Positions 30,323 through 39,681 of a stretch of 64,000 bases of DNA are shown in pieces; positions within the stretch are counted from its first letter, which is position 1; every line of letters begins with the position of its first letter. The DNA is from an uncultured Verrucomicrobiales bacterium. GTDB taxonomy: Bacteria; Verrucomicrobiota; Verrucomicrobiia; Verrucomicrobiales; Akkermansiaceae. The stretch is taken from assembly GCA_937951675.1 (NCBI GenBank), contig CALFBI010000006.1:183522-247521 (forward strand), written 5' to 3'. Under the pieces are notes generated by a model. The model was not told the DNA's origin, searched no databases, and saw nothing but the letters and a program-made list of their open reading frames with translations. The position numbers and the translations under genes are program-made.

Positions 30323-31684
30323 ATGCAAAAAAAAGGAATCAGACAAGGCCTAGTCATTCCCATCACCCTCGGCGTGATGGGAATTCTCTTAGCATTGATC
30401 CTTTTCCCTATGGAGCAAAAAGCCGTAGCCGAGCACCTCCAAGGATTCCCTGATTCCGATCGATTCACACAAGAGCTTCGCCCCTGGATCACTACCCTAA
30501 TTGTCTTCATTCCCTTTCTATGGTCCCTCTATTATCTCAAATCGGGAATCTGCGACCGTTATTTCAGTAGGCAATTCCTAAGTGTTTTTATGATCTGTCT
30601 AGCAACGCTACTCACGATCTGGCTCTTACTGGACTTCACCGATAACAATTCTGAGTTTTCTCAAGTCGAGAAACCTGTCCTCTTTGCCTTCAAATACTAC
30701 GGCATCACCATCTCATCCATGATGGTAATGCTACTTCCTTACGCTCTGCTCCTTGCTCTCCTTTATATCTTAGGGAAACTTTCTAATACCCGTGAGATCA
30801 TTGCTTCTATTCAAACCGGCCGAGGACTGATTCGAGTCCTTGCCCCCTTCACTATCTTTGGCTTCTTCTGCTCCCTCTTCTGCCTCTTCTTGAATTACCG
30901 GCTGGCTCCGTGGTCCGCTGGATACCGGGAAGCGTTTCTAGCGACCTCTGATCCAAATGCCTTTCATGGAGTGAAAGACGTCCATTACCACGACACTGCA
31001 AACGGAAGGAATTGGTTTGTAGCAGAAATGACCTTCAATAAATCAGGTGAAGCTCAACTCAAAACCATTAAGATTTCCATTCAAGACCCTGAGACTGAAA
31101 AAGTCACTAAGCGCTTGATTGCAGAAAGCGCTTCTTGGAGCCCTAAGAATAAAGCTTGGTCTTTCTCCAAGGCTCATTTTCGAGTCTTCCGACCGAATCA
31201 AGCGGTCGAACAAATCCTTCTTCCTAGCCCTTACCTTATTAAAGACTGGACCGAAACGCCCCGTGAAATCGAAAAACCAGCTCTCAACCCAGAATTCTTG
31301 GGGATTCCGGGGCTCCTTAGCTGGTTCCAAGTGAACGAAGACGCTGCTTGGACAAATAAGCAACCCTTCCTTACAGAATGGCATTACCGCTGGTCTCAAC
31401 CATGGATCTGCCTGGTGGTCGTTATTTTAGCTGCCCCCTTAGGGGTGGTATTTTCTCGCAGAGGAACTGCAGGGGGCATCTTCATCGCCATTATGCTTGC
31501 GATGGCAATGATGCTTTCTACTAATATTTTCCTTTCCCTCGGTAAAGCTGGTTATATCCCGCCTCTCATTGCGGCCTGGGCAACCAATATTCTTTTCATT
31601 CTTTTAGGGCTGTATCTCAACTACCGAAGAGTGAGCGGTAAATCTATTTACTGCCAGCTCCGAAACTTACTCCCCCTTTCATAA
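30323..31684 (+). CDS. LptF/LptG (YjgP/YjgQ) family permease
   Basis: A 453-residue membrane protein with transmembrane segments at about 10-28, 50-72, 85-105, 125-150, 170-195 and a C-terminal group after 365, split by a large periplasmic domain (about 200-355). The layout and the segment SMMVMLLPYALLLALLYILG with NTREIIASIQTGRG near 157-170 are those of the LptF/G permeases that extract LPS from the inner membrane for the Lpt bridge. Only one such gene is here, with no lptB next to it. Compared with E. coli LptF (about 366) the periplasmic part and N-terminus are longer. Confidence 0.82.
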   Translation: MQKKGIRQGLVIPITLGVMGILLALILFPMEQKAVAEHLQGFPDSDRFTQELRPWITTLIVFIPFLWSLYYLKSGICDRYFSRQFLSVFMICLATLLTIWLLLDFTDNNSEFSQVEKPVLFAFKYYGITISSMMVMLLPYALLLALLYILGKLSNTREIIASIQTGRGLIRVLAPFTIFGFFCSLFCLFLNYRLAPWSAGYREAFLATSDPNAFHGVKDVHYHDTANGRNWFVAEMTFNKSGEAQLKTIKISIQDPETEKVTKRLIAESASWSPKNKAWSFSKAHFRVFRPNQAVEQILLPSPYLIKDWTETPREIEKPALNPEFLGIPGLLSWFQVNEDAAWTNKQPFLTEWHYRWSQPWICLVVVILAAPLGVVFSRRGTAGGIFIAIMLAMAMMLSTNIFLSLGKAGYIPPLIAAWATNILFILLGLYLNYRRVSGKSIYCQLRNLLPLS

Positions 31685-31704
31685 AACCCACCCTTATTTG
31701 ACTC

Positions 31705-32298
31705 ATGGCTCTAGGAGACTCTTGGCATATCAGAACCAAAACGCACCGGTGCTCACACACTGAGGAACCCTTCAAAGATGGAGATCGAATCTACACCGGG
31801 ATTTTCCCTGATCCCGAATCTAGTGGTTATCTAAGAAAAGATTACCATCTCGAAGGTTGGCGTGCGCTCGATAAAACGGCGAGCCCTCCTTTTTCTTTTT
31901 GGAATTCTACTTATAAAGCCCCTATTAAAGAAGACCCCAACCAAGTCGTTAAAAAAGAAGACGCGACCTCCATCTTGAGACGTCTTGTTGATGATGACGA
32001 AGCTCACACTGAAAATACGCGCTATATCCTTGCTGTCATGCTAGAGCGCCAAAAATTACTTGTTGAAACAGATACCCAACAAACTCCTTCCAGTATTCTG
32101 AGGGTTTATGAACACCGTAAAGAAGGTGACATTTTTATTATCAAAGACCCTAATATTCCTCTTTCTGAAATCGAGGTCATTCAAGAAGAAGTCGTCCTGA
32201 TGCTAGAAAACGGGGGGCAACTTCCGGACAAAGAATTAGAATCACCTGCTGGAGATCAAGTGACTGCCAGCGAAGCACCTCCCCTCCCTTCCTCATGA
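31705..32298 (+). CDS. Conserved hypothetical protein upstream of dusB
   Basis: A 197-residue soluble protein. The N-terminal 60 residues contain HRCSHTEEPFKDGDRIYTG followed by YHLEGWRALDK, a layout I recall from uncharacterised proteins of Planctomycetes/Verrucomicrobia in which Cys residues sit at equivalent positions; a degenerate zinc-ribbon-like fold is possible but only one Cys remains. The middle (about 85-150) is predicted alpha/beta (ILRRLVDDDEAHTENTRYIL), and the C-terminus is acidic and Pro-rich. It overlaps dusB by 4 bases, so the two are translated together. No function is proposed. Confidence 0.65.
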   Translation: MALGDSWHIRTKTHRCSHTEEPFKDGDRIYTGIFPDPESSGYLRKDYHLEGWRALDKTASPPFSFWNSTYKAPIKEDPNQVVKKEDATSILRRLVDDDEAHTENTRYILAVMLERQKLLVETDTQQTPSSILRVYEHRKEGDIFIIKDPNIPLSEIEVIQEEVVLMLENGGQLPDKELESPAGDQVTASEAPPLPSS

Positions 32299-33302
32299 AA
32301 CTCCATTGGTTTGAAGATCAAAAGTTTCCGCTTTACCTCGCTCCGATGGCAGGAGTGACTGATGTGGTTTTCCGAAGCATTTGTAAAGAGCTTGGTGCAG
32401 ACGCGATGGTCACGGAATTCGTCTCAGCAGAAGGAATCATTCAACAGGATCAGCGAACTCGTAAATACACTGATTTCACCGAAGAACAACGCCCCGTTGG
32501 AGTCCAGCTTTTCGGTGCTGATGGCCAACGGATGGGGGAAGCCGCTCAGAAAATCATTGAATGGAAACAGCCTGATTTTATCGATATTAATTTCGGGTGC
32601 CCCGTAAATAAAGTCGTTTCTAAAAACGGCGGTTCCTCTCTTCTTCGAGATTGCCCCATTTTAAAAAGTGTCGCAAAAGGAGTCGTTGAAGCGATTGGAT
32701 CACACACTCCTGTCACCGCAAAAATAAGAATTGGCTGGGACCAGGAATCCATTAACGCTCCTGAAGTCTGCCGTATTTTGGAAGATTCTGGAGTTTCTGC
32801 AATTGCCGTTCATGGAAGGACTAGAGCGCAAGGATACCGAGGAGAAGCCGACTGGGACATTATTAATGAATGCGCGGCAGCCGTTGATATCCCCGTCATC
32901 GGCAATGGAGATATCCAAAGTGGAGCCGATGTCCAAAAGCGCAAAGAAGGAAGCGCATTGAGCGGCATTATGATTGGCAGAGCCGCGATGCAATACCCTT
33001 GGATCTTCAAAGAAGCTAAAGAATTTCTCGCAACCGGCACCGTGCCCGAGCCTGTCAGCGTCCCTGAAAGGTGGCGTATGATTCTTCGCCACTGCCAGCT
33101 TGCATCTGAAAGTGACCGCTATGGTGACGAAAAGCACACGCTAATGGCAATGCGCTCACGCCTAATGACCTACTGCAAAGGCTTTCCAGGAGCGAAACCA
33201 CTCCGTAAAAAGCTCTCCAGTGTCAGCTCCGTGCAAGAGGTAAAAGACATTGCACAAGAACACCTTCTTCACCTCGAAGAGGGTTTCCCCTACATCATTT
33301 AA
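32295..33302 (+). CDS. dusB: tRNA-dihydrouridine synthase
   Basis: A 335-residue FMN enzyme that reduces uridine to dihydrouridine in the tRNA D-loop. The TIM barrel begins LYLAPMAGVTDVVFR, FMN and tRNA contacts lie in INFGCPVNKVVSKNGGSSLL with the catalytic Cys of the GCP motif, and VHGRTRAQGYRGEADWD and IGNGDIQSG follow. A C-terminal helical domain (about 245-335) binds tRNA. It is closest to the DusB/Nifr3 type, although DusA/C cannot be excluded without alignment. It overlaps the upstream gene by 4 bases. Confidence 0.92.
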   Translation: MKLHWFEDQKFPLYLAPMAGVTDVVFRSICKELGADAMVTEFVSAEGIIQQDQRTRKYTDFTEEQRPVGVQLFGADGQRMGEAAQKIIEWKQPDFIDINFGCPVNKVVSKNGGSSLLRDCPILKSVAKGVVEAIGSHTPVTAKIRIGWDQESINAPEVCRILEDSGVSAIAVHGRTRAQGYRGEADWDIINECAAAVDIPVIGNGDIQSGADVQKRKEGSALSGIMIGRAAMQYPWIFKEAKEFLATGTVPEPVSVPERWRMILRHCQLASESDRYGDEKHTLMAMRSRLMTYCKGFPGAKPLRKKLSSVSSVQEVKDIAQEHLLHLEEGFPYII

Positions 33303-33354
33303 GGAAAGTTAATTATTTCTTGAGATCCAACCTCCTTCGATTCATCTTATCAGG

Positions 33355-34395
33355 GTGAAAATTCAGGTAACTTATTTCTCAAAAACGAGAATCGCAGCGG
33401 CACTTCTCCCCCTCACCTTATTCTCCTGCCAGTCTCGCGAACACCAACACTCTGAACAGGCCCAGAAAATAGAGTCTCTCGAAAAGCGATTACAACAAAT
33501 CGAAGCTACTCTCGATTTTAAGAGCCAAGACTCGGACACCTCTTTTGAAAGCTCCGCAGGACTCCTGATGAAAGAAAAGTCTCATTCGCCTCCTCCTTCT
33601 CCAGCCAGCGCACCCAGTCTTCCTGAATCTAAGTCGGGGCCCTCTCCTGCAGCAGAAATCAAAGCAGCCCCTGCTGAGACTCCTCCCTCACAGGAAACTC
33701 AATTTCATCTCGTTAAAGCCAACGAGAGCTGGGACACGCTTGCTCTCAAATATCAGATATCTAAAAAAGAGCTTCTGAAGCTCAACCCTAAGGCTTCTCC
33801 GGAAAACATTCGCATGGGCCAATTTGTTAATGTCCCCGTTGAAGCACCCTCTGCACCAAAGGAAGCTTCTACAGAAACAGAAAAAACGCGGCTAACCCAG
33901 AAAAGAGATTCTACCCAAACGGCTCAAAAAAAGCCCGCCATCGAAAAAAAATTTTCCCTGCCTTCTTCTTTGGAAGAAGCGACGGCAAAGACTCCTAAAA
34001 TAAAATCCTCAAAAATAGCAGCCCCTAAACTAGATGGAAACTCCTCCATTCATACTGTCAAATCGGGCGAAACCATGTCCGCCATCTCGCGCCGATACAA
34101 AGTCCCCCTCACTCGCCTTCTCAAAGAAAATCCTAAAATCAAACCTCGCTTTCTTTCCGTAGGCACTCAGGTGAAAATCCCTCAAAACAGCCAAAAATCA
34201 GCCTCTTCTGACTCAACAGCCTCTCCAGTCAATGATGGAGCTAAAACAATTATTCAACTTTCTTCAGCAAAAACAGTGCAAGAGGTGGCGGAACTCAATC
34301 AGGTTTCGATTGAATCCATCAACAAATGGAACCGGCTCAATTTATCAAAAGATCAAACCCTTCCTCCCGGAACCACTTTAGTCATTAAAAAATAA
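33355..34395 (+). CDS. Lipoprotein with three LysM domains
   Basis: A 346-residue envelope protein. The signal peptide ends in the lipobox TLFSC (Cys25), followed by a short coiled coil (about 33-55) and Pro/Ser/Ala-rich linkers. LysM modules bind peptidoglycan: the first at about 120-163 (FHLVKANESWDTLALKY to QFVNVPV), the second at about 228-275 (IHTVKSGETMSAISRRYKVP), and a third, diverged one at about 302-346 (QLSSAKTVQEVAELNQVS). The start is GTG at 33355, giving MKIQVTYFSKTRIAAALL. It probably tethers the outer membrane or a partner to the cell wall. No catalytic domain is present. Confidence 0.82.
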   Translation: MKIQVTYFSKTRIAAALLPLTLFSCQSREHQHSEQAQKIESLEKRLQQIEATLDFKSQDSDTSFESSAGLLMKEKSHSPPPSPASAPSLPESKSGPSPAAEIKAAPAETPPSQETQFHLVKANESWDTLALKYQISKKELLKLNPKASPENIRMGQFVNVPVEAPSAPKEASTETEKTRLTQKRDSTQTAQKKPAIEKKFSLPSSLEEATAKTPKIKSSKIAAPKLDGNSSIHTVKSGETMSAISRRYKVPLTRLLKENPKIKPRFLSVGTQVKIPQNSQKSASSDSTASPVNDGAKTIIQLSSAKTVQEVAELNQVSIESINKWNRLNLSKDQTLPPGTTLVIKK

Positions 34396-34474
34396 AAAAA
34401 TCCCAAACTTCGAACAGAAGGCAGGATCTTTTAATTTGACGTCTTTCTCCAAAAAGCACATGAAATAGCTAGAT

Positions 34475-35485
34475 ATGAAATTAATAACTACAATAGGGAT
34501 TATTATCTCAATGGGAGTTTTCTTAACTTCTTGCGGCGGTGGCGGCGGCGACAGCTCCCAAACAAGCCCTGCAACGGTCCGACCCAAATCTTTAGATGGC
34601 CTTTCTATCATTTTAAACAATGGAATGCGACTTAGCTTCTTAAAAAGCACAGGTGCTCCCTCTGCAGCAACTACGGGCAGCACTGAAAATGGCGCTGTTT
34701 CCTACAACCTCCAAGGCACCAACGCCCAGAATTCGACAAATTTAGATGGTGCGATGTCTGGATACTTGGCACCAAATAGTATTCCTAATCTTTCCTACGC
34801 ATATACCGCGACGAATGAACGTGGTGGCACCATCATTATAACTGCTGGAGGACCTCCCACTTTTACAGCACCACTTACAGGGACTTTCAACAACATTCTC
34901 ACAATGCCTCCAAGCTTGTGGCTCTCAGATTCTGCAGCTAACGCAACTGCACAAGTCTTCATCGACATCACGTTCTCCGACGACGGCTCGTTTATCACTG
35001 ACGTCACCACCACTTTTGGCCCCGTTGGCTCAGTAAGCCCGGGTAATGACACTTCTGTAACTAGCGCCTCGATCACCTTGACGACAGGCGGAGCCGTTCC
35101 TGTAAACTTCGATGTGATTCCTGACACCACCTCTAAGAGTGTGAAAATCCCAAGTAACCTCAACGGCTTTGTAATTGTTCTCAATGACACTGTTAACGAG
35201 AACCGCCTTCAATTCGTATCATCAGGGGTTGTCACCCTCAGTGATGACATTGGCAATGCCGTTCAAACTATCGACGTTAACCCTGCGAATGTCGGACTTA
35301 ATTATGTCTACGACAGACAAATTGGAGCTGATATTGCTGACCTCGATATCTCAAATGGCAACCCAGCTTTTGAAGGAAGTTATGTCCTAACCTTCAATGC
35401 TCCTTTTGATTTTAATCTAGGAGTCGGCGAAGGGATATTTACTGCAGATAATGGCCTCGCTGGAACCTTTAGATTGATCCGCTAA
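34475..35485 (+). CDS. Lipoprotein with two related beta-rich domains
   Basis: A 336-residue lipoprotein: signal peptide and lipobox FLTSC (Cys20), then GGGGG and a Ser/Gln/Thr linker. Two stretches look related. About residues 40-190 begin SLDGLSIILNNGMRLSF and contain NLSYAYTAT; about residues 227-336 begin NLNGFVIVLNDTVNENRLQF and contain GLNYVYDRQ, and both end in strands around FNAPF or TAPLTGTF. This looks like an internal duplication of a beta-sandwich. No catalytic motif is seen. I do not recognise the family. It stands between the LysM lipoprotein and the efflux operon, all rightward. Confidence 0.65.
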   Translation: MKLITTIGIIISMGVFLTSCGGGGGDSSQTSPATVRPKSLDGLSIILNNGMRLSFLKSTGAPSAATTGSTENGAVSYNLQGTNAQNSTNLDGAMSGYLAPNSIPNLSYAYTATNERGGTIIITAGGPPTFTAPLTGTFNNILTMPPSLWLSDSAANATAQVFIDITFSDDGSFITDVTTTFGPVGSVSPGNDTSVTSASITLTTGGAVPVNFDVIPDTTSKSVKIPSNLNGFVIVLNDTVNENRLQFVSSGVVTLSDDIGNAVQTIDVNPANVGLNYVYDRQIGADIADLDISNGNPAFEGSYVLTFNAPFDFNLGVGEGIFTADNGLAGTFRLIR

Positions 35486-35518
35486 TTTCTATAAGCATTC
35501 CTTATTAAATCACTCTCC

Positions 35519-36871
35519 ATGAACATGGAACGAAATTCTCGTATGACGCTATGTCTTACGAGAATTTTTCTTTTTTTCTATACCTTCCTGCTGCTTTCAT
35601 GCACTGATAAAAGGTTAGATAATAGACTTCACCTCAGAAAAAGTAGCATTACGAAAAATTCCGCTATTCTAAAAAAACAGCTCTCTACTAAAGAGCCGAC
35701 CTCTTTAAATTGGCAACAGGCAAGCCAACTACTTTTCTCGAATAGTCTACAAATCAAACAATCACAAGTTCAGCTTAATGAAGCTCAAAAGAGAAATACA
35801 CAAAGTCTCAAGCGGCTTCTTCCCTCTTTAGCTCTTAGCTCTCAATTTTCAGGAAGCCTCACTTCCTTAAGCGACCTCACCAGCGATGACTTAAGCAGGC
35901 GAATCTCAACTTCTTTTAATATTCCTAACCCTATTCGATTTTATGGTCAGCTCTACCAAGGAAGCCTTGGGAAAGTTGAAGCTGAAATCCAACATGAAAT
36001 CACTAAGCGCCAAACTTTAATTCGGTTAATGCGCTATTATGATCGATCCGTAGCGCTTGCTCGATCAGATCAACAACACCGCAATGCTCTTAAGAAAATA
36101 GAAACTCTAGGATCCTCTTCACTTGGGCAAAATCTTATTTTATTCAAACAAGAAGCGGAGAACCTTAAGAGACGGAAACTTAGGCACCGGCTGGAGTTGA
36201 ACCGCTTCTTTAATACTCCAGGCTCTCATTGGGTCCTATCTGGCTCCCCTCCCAAGCTTCCTTACTCCAAAACAGCTCGAATTAAGAACCTTACCTTAGG
36301 CGAAAATTTTGGTGGCATTTTTATTAATCAACAGGCTGTCACTCTAGAAAAAGCCTACCTTCAGGTTCTTAGCTCTCGCATTAATCAAATTCCCAATATT
36401 AACTTGGGTTTAAGCAGTCCGACCTTATATGATAGCGAGCAATCAAGCTCTCAATCAAATGATCAAATTAACTTGTTCGGAGCTCTCACTAAAAGTATCA
36501 GGGTCGACGACTTACTCGAAAAGTCTTCAATAAAATCAGCGAAACAACGGCGAAAATTAACAGAATCCCTGATTCTTCAAAGGCTTGAACAAGAAATTTC
36601 TAATTTCATGCTGTTATCTCAACAAGTCTCTCTCAACAAAAAGCATCTGAGTTTTTTAAGTAACAAAATGAGCCATTTAGAGTCGCTAGAGACAGAGACC
36701 GCGGAATCGACTATTTCAAAATTTAAAGTAATCAGAAAACTTTCTGACGAAATAAAGGCCGTTAACCAAAAACAACGACAGCTTTACTATCAAATACTTA
36801 TTGGTGATGACACTTACTGGCAAAAATTTTATAGCAAGCATTCTTATTTGCTTCGCCTACCTGCTTCCTAA
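35519..36871 (+). CDS. TolC-like outer-membrane efflux factor (lipoprotein)
   Basis: A 450-residue protein with a signal peptide and lipobox LLLSC (near Cys29), as in lipid-anchored TolC-family proteins such as OprM. The mature part is mostly long helices with amphipathic beta segments, as in TolC: SLQIKQSQVQLNEAQKRNTQ near 75-95, a barrel-like stretch with SSQFSGSL, helices to about 230, then the second repeat (AYLQVLSSRINQIPNINLGL) and closing helices to about 430. It is first of a four-gene exporter operon. The stop falls inside the next gene (about 65 bases of overlap). Confidence 0.72.
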   Translation: MNMERNSRMTLCLTRIFLFFYTFLLLSCTDKRLDNRLHLRKSSITKNSAILKKQLSTKEPTSLNWQQASQLLFSNSLQIKQSQVQLNEAQKRNTQSLKRLLPSLALSSQFSGSLTSLSDLTSDDLSRRISTSFNIPNPIRFYGQLYQGSLGKVEAEIQHEITKRQTLIRLMRYYDRSVALARSDQQHRNALKKIETLGSSSLGQNLILFKQEAENLKRRKLRHRLELNRFFNTPGSHWVLSGSPPKLPYSKTARIKNLTLGENFGGIFINQQAVTLEKAYLQVLSSRINQIPNINLGLSSPTLYDSEQSSSQSNDQINLFGALTKSIRVDDLLEKSSIKSAKQRRKLTESLILQRLEQEISNFMLLSQQVSLNKKHLSFLSNKMSHLESLETETAESTISKFKVIRKLSDEIKAVNQKQRQLYYQILIGDDTYWQKFYSKHSYLLRLPAS

Positions 36872-37943
36872 AGCTTTAGCCGCTCCTGATTCTGAGGCTT
36901 TAAAGGAGTCAACTCAGCTATGGCTCGGCTCAGAGCAAGGGAGAATTGTCTTTAAAAACACCGCCGAATTAAGGCCTCACTCAAAAGGACAGCTTCTAAT
37001 CTTAAAACCTCATAAATCAAAAGTTGAGCTCAACGAAATTTGGGCCGTTTTTAATCCCGATCAGCTCATTACTGAGCAAAAAAGCCTCGAATTGGAGCAC
37101 CAAAAGCATGACCTTTTACTCGAGGAGAAAGCGAAGCCTATCGCCACTAAAAAAACCAAATCTCAATTATTTGAGCTCAGAAGTGAACGTTACGACCTTG
37201 AACAATCTTTGTTATCTGACGGCCTATCTAAAGACCTTAAAAAGCAAATAAAACAAGGTCTTGAAATGATTGATTTAAAAATCGATGAGCATCAACGAGG
37301 GGACCAACAGAAAGAAGCTAAGCTTCTAGTTGATTTAGAACTAAAAGCTTCTGAAATTTCATTAGAAAAACAAACAAAGGCTTATCAAACCCTACTTTAC
37401 GATTCGGAATATAAGGCCCCTTTTAGTGGTGTTATTGAGTTTTCAGGGGAGTTTCTAGAATTACACCCTGACCCTGAGCAGAAAACAATCTGGGTCAATG
37501 CAAATTTGAACCTCGGGCGTCTTACCGATCAGTCTCAATCGTATATTAAGTTAGAATCTTCTCGCGCTTTTTGGAATCAAATCCCCCCATCCCAGTTAAT
37601 TTTATCAATCGCTGACCCAAGGAAAGGCACAAGGCACAAGGCACCTTACTCTCATTCTGCCACTGGTTCATTACCAAACAAAAACTCTAAAGCACACTAT
37701 TTCCTCCTTGAGAATCATTTTCTTAGCCCAGATGAAATCTCATCAGAGCAACTCTACTTAGTCGATGTTTTCAGAAGCTTTGACCATCCAAAACCAATCA
37801 TCCCTAAAAAGAAGCTTCTCTCGAAAGATCCTGACCTACTCAAACACGAAGGATGGGCAGGGCTTGTTGAAAAATTTCACCCTTCTTATAAAATTTTTCA
37901 AATAGGACCCGAGGCAATCGCTTTAGAACTGAAAGAACCATGA
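36807..37943 (+). CDS. Periplasmic adaptor (membrane-fusion) protein of the ABC exporter
   Basis: About 378 residues. An N-terminal signal or anchor (FIASILICFAYLLPKALAAP) precedes a beta segment (LRPHSKGQLLILKPHKSKVE), a coiled-coil hairpin (about 90-190), and the return strand DSEYKAPFSGVIEFSGEF, which is the lipoyl-like half with the APFSG motif typical of HlyD/MacA adaptors. The C-terminal part is diverged. In-frame TTG (36801), GTG (36804) and ATG (36807) are all possible starts; each overlaps the upstream gene by 65-71 bases. It would link the inner-membrane permease to the TolC-like factor. Confidence 0.68.
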   Translation: MTLTGKNFIASILICFAYLLPKALAAPDSEALKESTQLWLGSEQGRIVFKNTAELRPHSKGQLLILKPHKSKVELNEIWAVFNPDQLITEQKSLELEHQKHDLLLEEKAKPIATKKTKSQLFELRSERYDLEQSLLSDGLSKDLKKQIKQGLEMIDLKIDEHQRGDQQKEAKLLVDLELKASEISLEKQTKAYQTLLYDSEYKAPFSGVIEFSGEFLELHPDPEQKTIWVNANLNLGRLTDQSQSYIKLESSRAFWNQIPPSQLILSIADPRKGTRHKAPYSHSATGSLPNKNSKAHYFLLENHFLSPDEISSEQLYLVDVFRSFDHPKPIIPKKKLLSKDPDLLKHEGWAGLVEKFHPSYKIFQIGPEAIALELKEP

Positions 37944-38590
37944 GTATCTCTTTTGAAAATGTTTCCTTCCAGTATTCTAAGGCAAAAAGCAAAGTCCTAA
38001 CAGATTTCAGTTATACTTTTCAACCTGGAATCAATATCATCAAAGGGTTTTCTGGATGTGGTAAATCAACTCTTTTAAAACTGGCGAGTGGACTGCTGAC
38101 ACCAAATACGGGAACCATCAAAACAAGCTCTCAAAATACTTTAGGATCGCCTCGATTTCTTCGCTATGATTCTGCCTTTGTTTTCCAAGGGTTAAACTTA
38201 CTCCCATTAGCCAGTGTTTCTCGCAATATTGAGCTCGCCCGTCAACTGACGCAAGTCTCTGAAAAACTTCCTGCCTCAGCTCTGAAATTTCTAGGCATTG
38301 ATCATCTCCTCGCGGCTTCTCCTGAACAATTATCTGGCGGACAACAGCAACGGGTCGCCATTGCCAGAATGTTACTCAAAAAGGCTCTTTTAAATTATTT
38401 AGATGAACCAACCTCTGGGCTAGATAATGCCAATACCCATATTATCATGAAGGCTCTTTTAGAACAAAAGAATTCAAAAGCAGTCTACCTCATTTCAACC
38501 CACGACGAACGAGTTCTTGAATACGCAAATCAAATACTGGACTTCAATCAGTTCTTACCTGTGGAAAAACACTTGGAACAGGTGGGTTGA
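37940..38590 (+). CDS. ABC transporter ATPase, MacB/LolD-like
   Basis: A 216-residue ATPase: FSGCGKSTLLKLASG (Walker A), FVFQGLNLLPLASV (Q-loop), LSGGQQQRVAIARMLL (signature), LNYLDEPTSGLD (Walker B) and the H-loop in ISTHDERV. The layout is that of the LolD/MacB/FtsE group that energises FtsX-type permeases without transporting through six-helix bundles. It overlaps the adaptor gene by 4 bases and the permease gene by 74 bases (TTG start), so synthesis of the subunits is tightly coupled. Confidence 0.88.
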   Translation: MSISFENVSFQYSKAKSKVLTDFSYTFQPGINIIKGFSGCGKSTLLKLASGLLTPNTGTIKTSSQNTLGSPRFLRYDSAFVFQGLNLLPLASVSRNIELARQLTQVSEKLPASALKFLGIDHLLAASPEQLSGGQQQRVAIARMLLKKALLNYLDEPTSGLDNANTHIIMKALLEQKNSKAVYLISTHDERVLEYANQILDFNQFLPVEKHLEQVG

Positions 38591-39635
38591 AGCTCCGGCC
38601 TCACCACTTAGTAAGATTCTTCTACCTTCCCTGTTATGCTTACTTAGCATATCAGTTATTCTATTTTTTATTAGCTTATCACAAGCACTCAAAGATCAAT
38701 TATCGAACAAAGATTTACTGACCCTTTATTCGACAGAACTTATTCGAAAGACAGACCACTCTTTCAGAGCTTCTTCAGGAATCGAAATTGCCTACCTCAA
38801 TCAGCACCCGAAAGTCTCCGAATTTTTACCTTTTAAGCAACTACTCCGTTCAGGAATTGATCAACGAAATAAAGCTGTTCCAATCTTTATCGATGAATCT
38901 GAGTCAGCGCTTAATAAGCTCCCCATATACTACACTAACAGTCCCGTTATTTACCACGACCTTACCGAAATTGATATTAATGGCTTAAAATTCTCTGCCG
39001 AATTTCGACCTTCCCCCAAATGGTTGGAATCCACATTGAAAATGAAGCATGCCATTTTCATTCCTTCTTATCTCTTAACAGCATTCACCACTGAAAACTA
39101 TGTTCAGCACCAAATCATTAGATCAAACACATTAGAAGACCTGAGTGCGATTCACCTTCAACTAGAAGCCTTTCATTCTGCGGACCAAAGAAGCGTCAAC
39201 CTGTCCCATTCGCTTCATATTCTTAAAGAGTTTCATCGGCTTCAAAACGCTCAAATCTGGATGCGCTTAGTAACCCTGCTTCTCTCTTCCTCTGTTTTAT
39301 CTTTATGCTTAGGGTGCATTTCTTGGCTAGAATACCGTGACCAACGCTACTTAATCGCTTTGTTAAGAAGTTTTGGTATCCCTCCTCTTTTTTTAGCGGC
39401 CCACCAATTCATTTCAGACCTTCTTTTGGTTCTTCTCAGTATGACTGCCGTCATTTTTCTTTGGCCTTCTCTATCTTCTTTTCTCATGAAAAACTCCGAG
39501 TTTGCTTTTACTAATACTTATCTTCCTCCCTTCGAGGTATTAGCCATCTATTTATCCGGAATCTTAGGAGTCTCATTAGCCAATATCCCTGTGTGGCGAG
39601 CCCTTAAGAAACCAATCGGTGAAGTTTTGCAATAA
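38517..39635 (+). CDS. FtsX/MacB-like ABC permease
   Basis: A 372-residue membrane protein with one N-terminal transmembrane helix (about residues 33-55), a periplasmic domain (about 60-245) and three C-terminal helices (about 250-275, 288-320, 340-362). This four-helix mechanotransmission topology is that of MacB, LolC/E and FtsX. The end, NIPVWRALKKPIGEVLQ, resembles the conserved cytoplasmic tail (P-x-x-x-L) of the family. The only plausible start is TTG at 38517 inside the ATPase gene; no ATG lies near. Together with the three upstream genes it completes a tripartite exporter whose cargo is unknown. Confidence 0.75.
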   Translation: MNTQIKYWTSISSYLWKNTWNRWVEAPASPLSKILLPSLLCLLSISVILFFISLSQALKDQLSNKDLLTLYSTELIRKTDHSFRASSGIEIAYLNQHPKVSEFLPFKQLLRSGIDQRNKAVPIFIDESESALNKLPIYYTNSPVIYHDLTEIDINGLKFSAEFRPSPKWLESTLKMKHAIFIPSYLLTAFTTENYVQHQIIRSNTLEDLSAIHLQLEAFHSADQRSVNLSHSLHILKEFHRLQNAQIWMRLVTLLLSSSVLSLCLGCISWLEYRDQRYLIALLRSFGIPPLFLAAHQFISDLLLVLLSMTAVIFLWPSLSSFLMKNSEFAFTNTYLPPFEVLAIYLSGILGVSLANIPVWRALKKPIGEVLQ

Positions 39636-39681
39636 TCGAGATCTTCTTGAAGAGCCTAAAAGGGTCTGCAATACTGCATCG

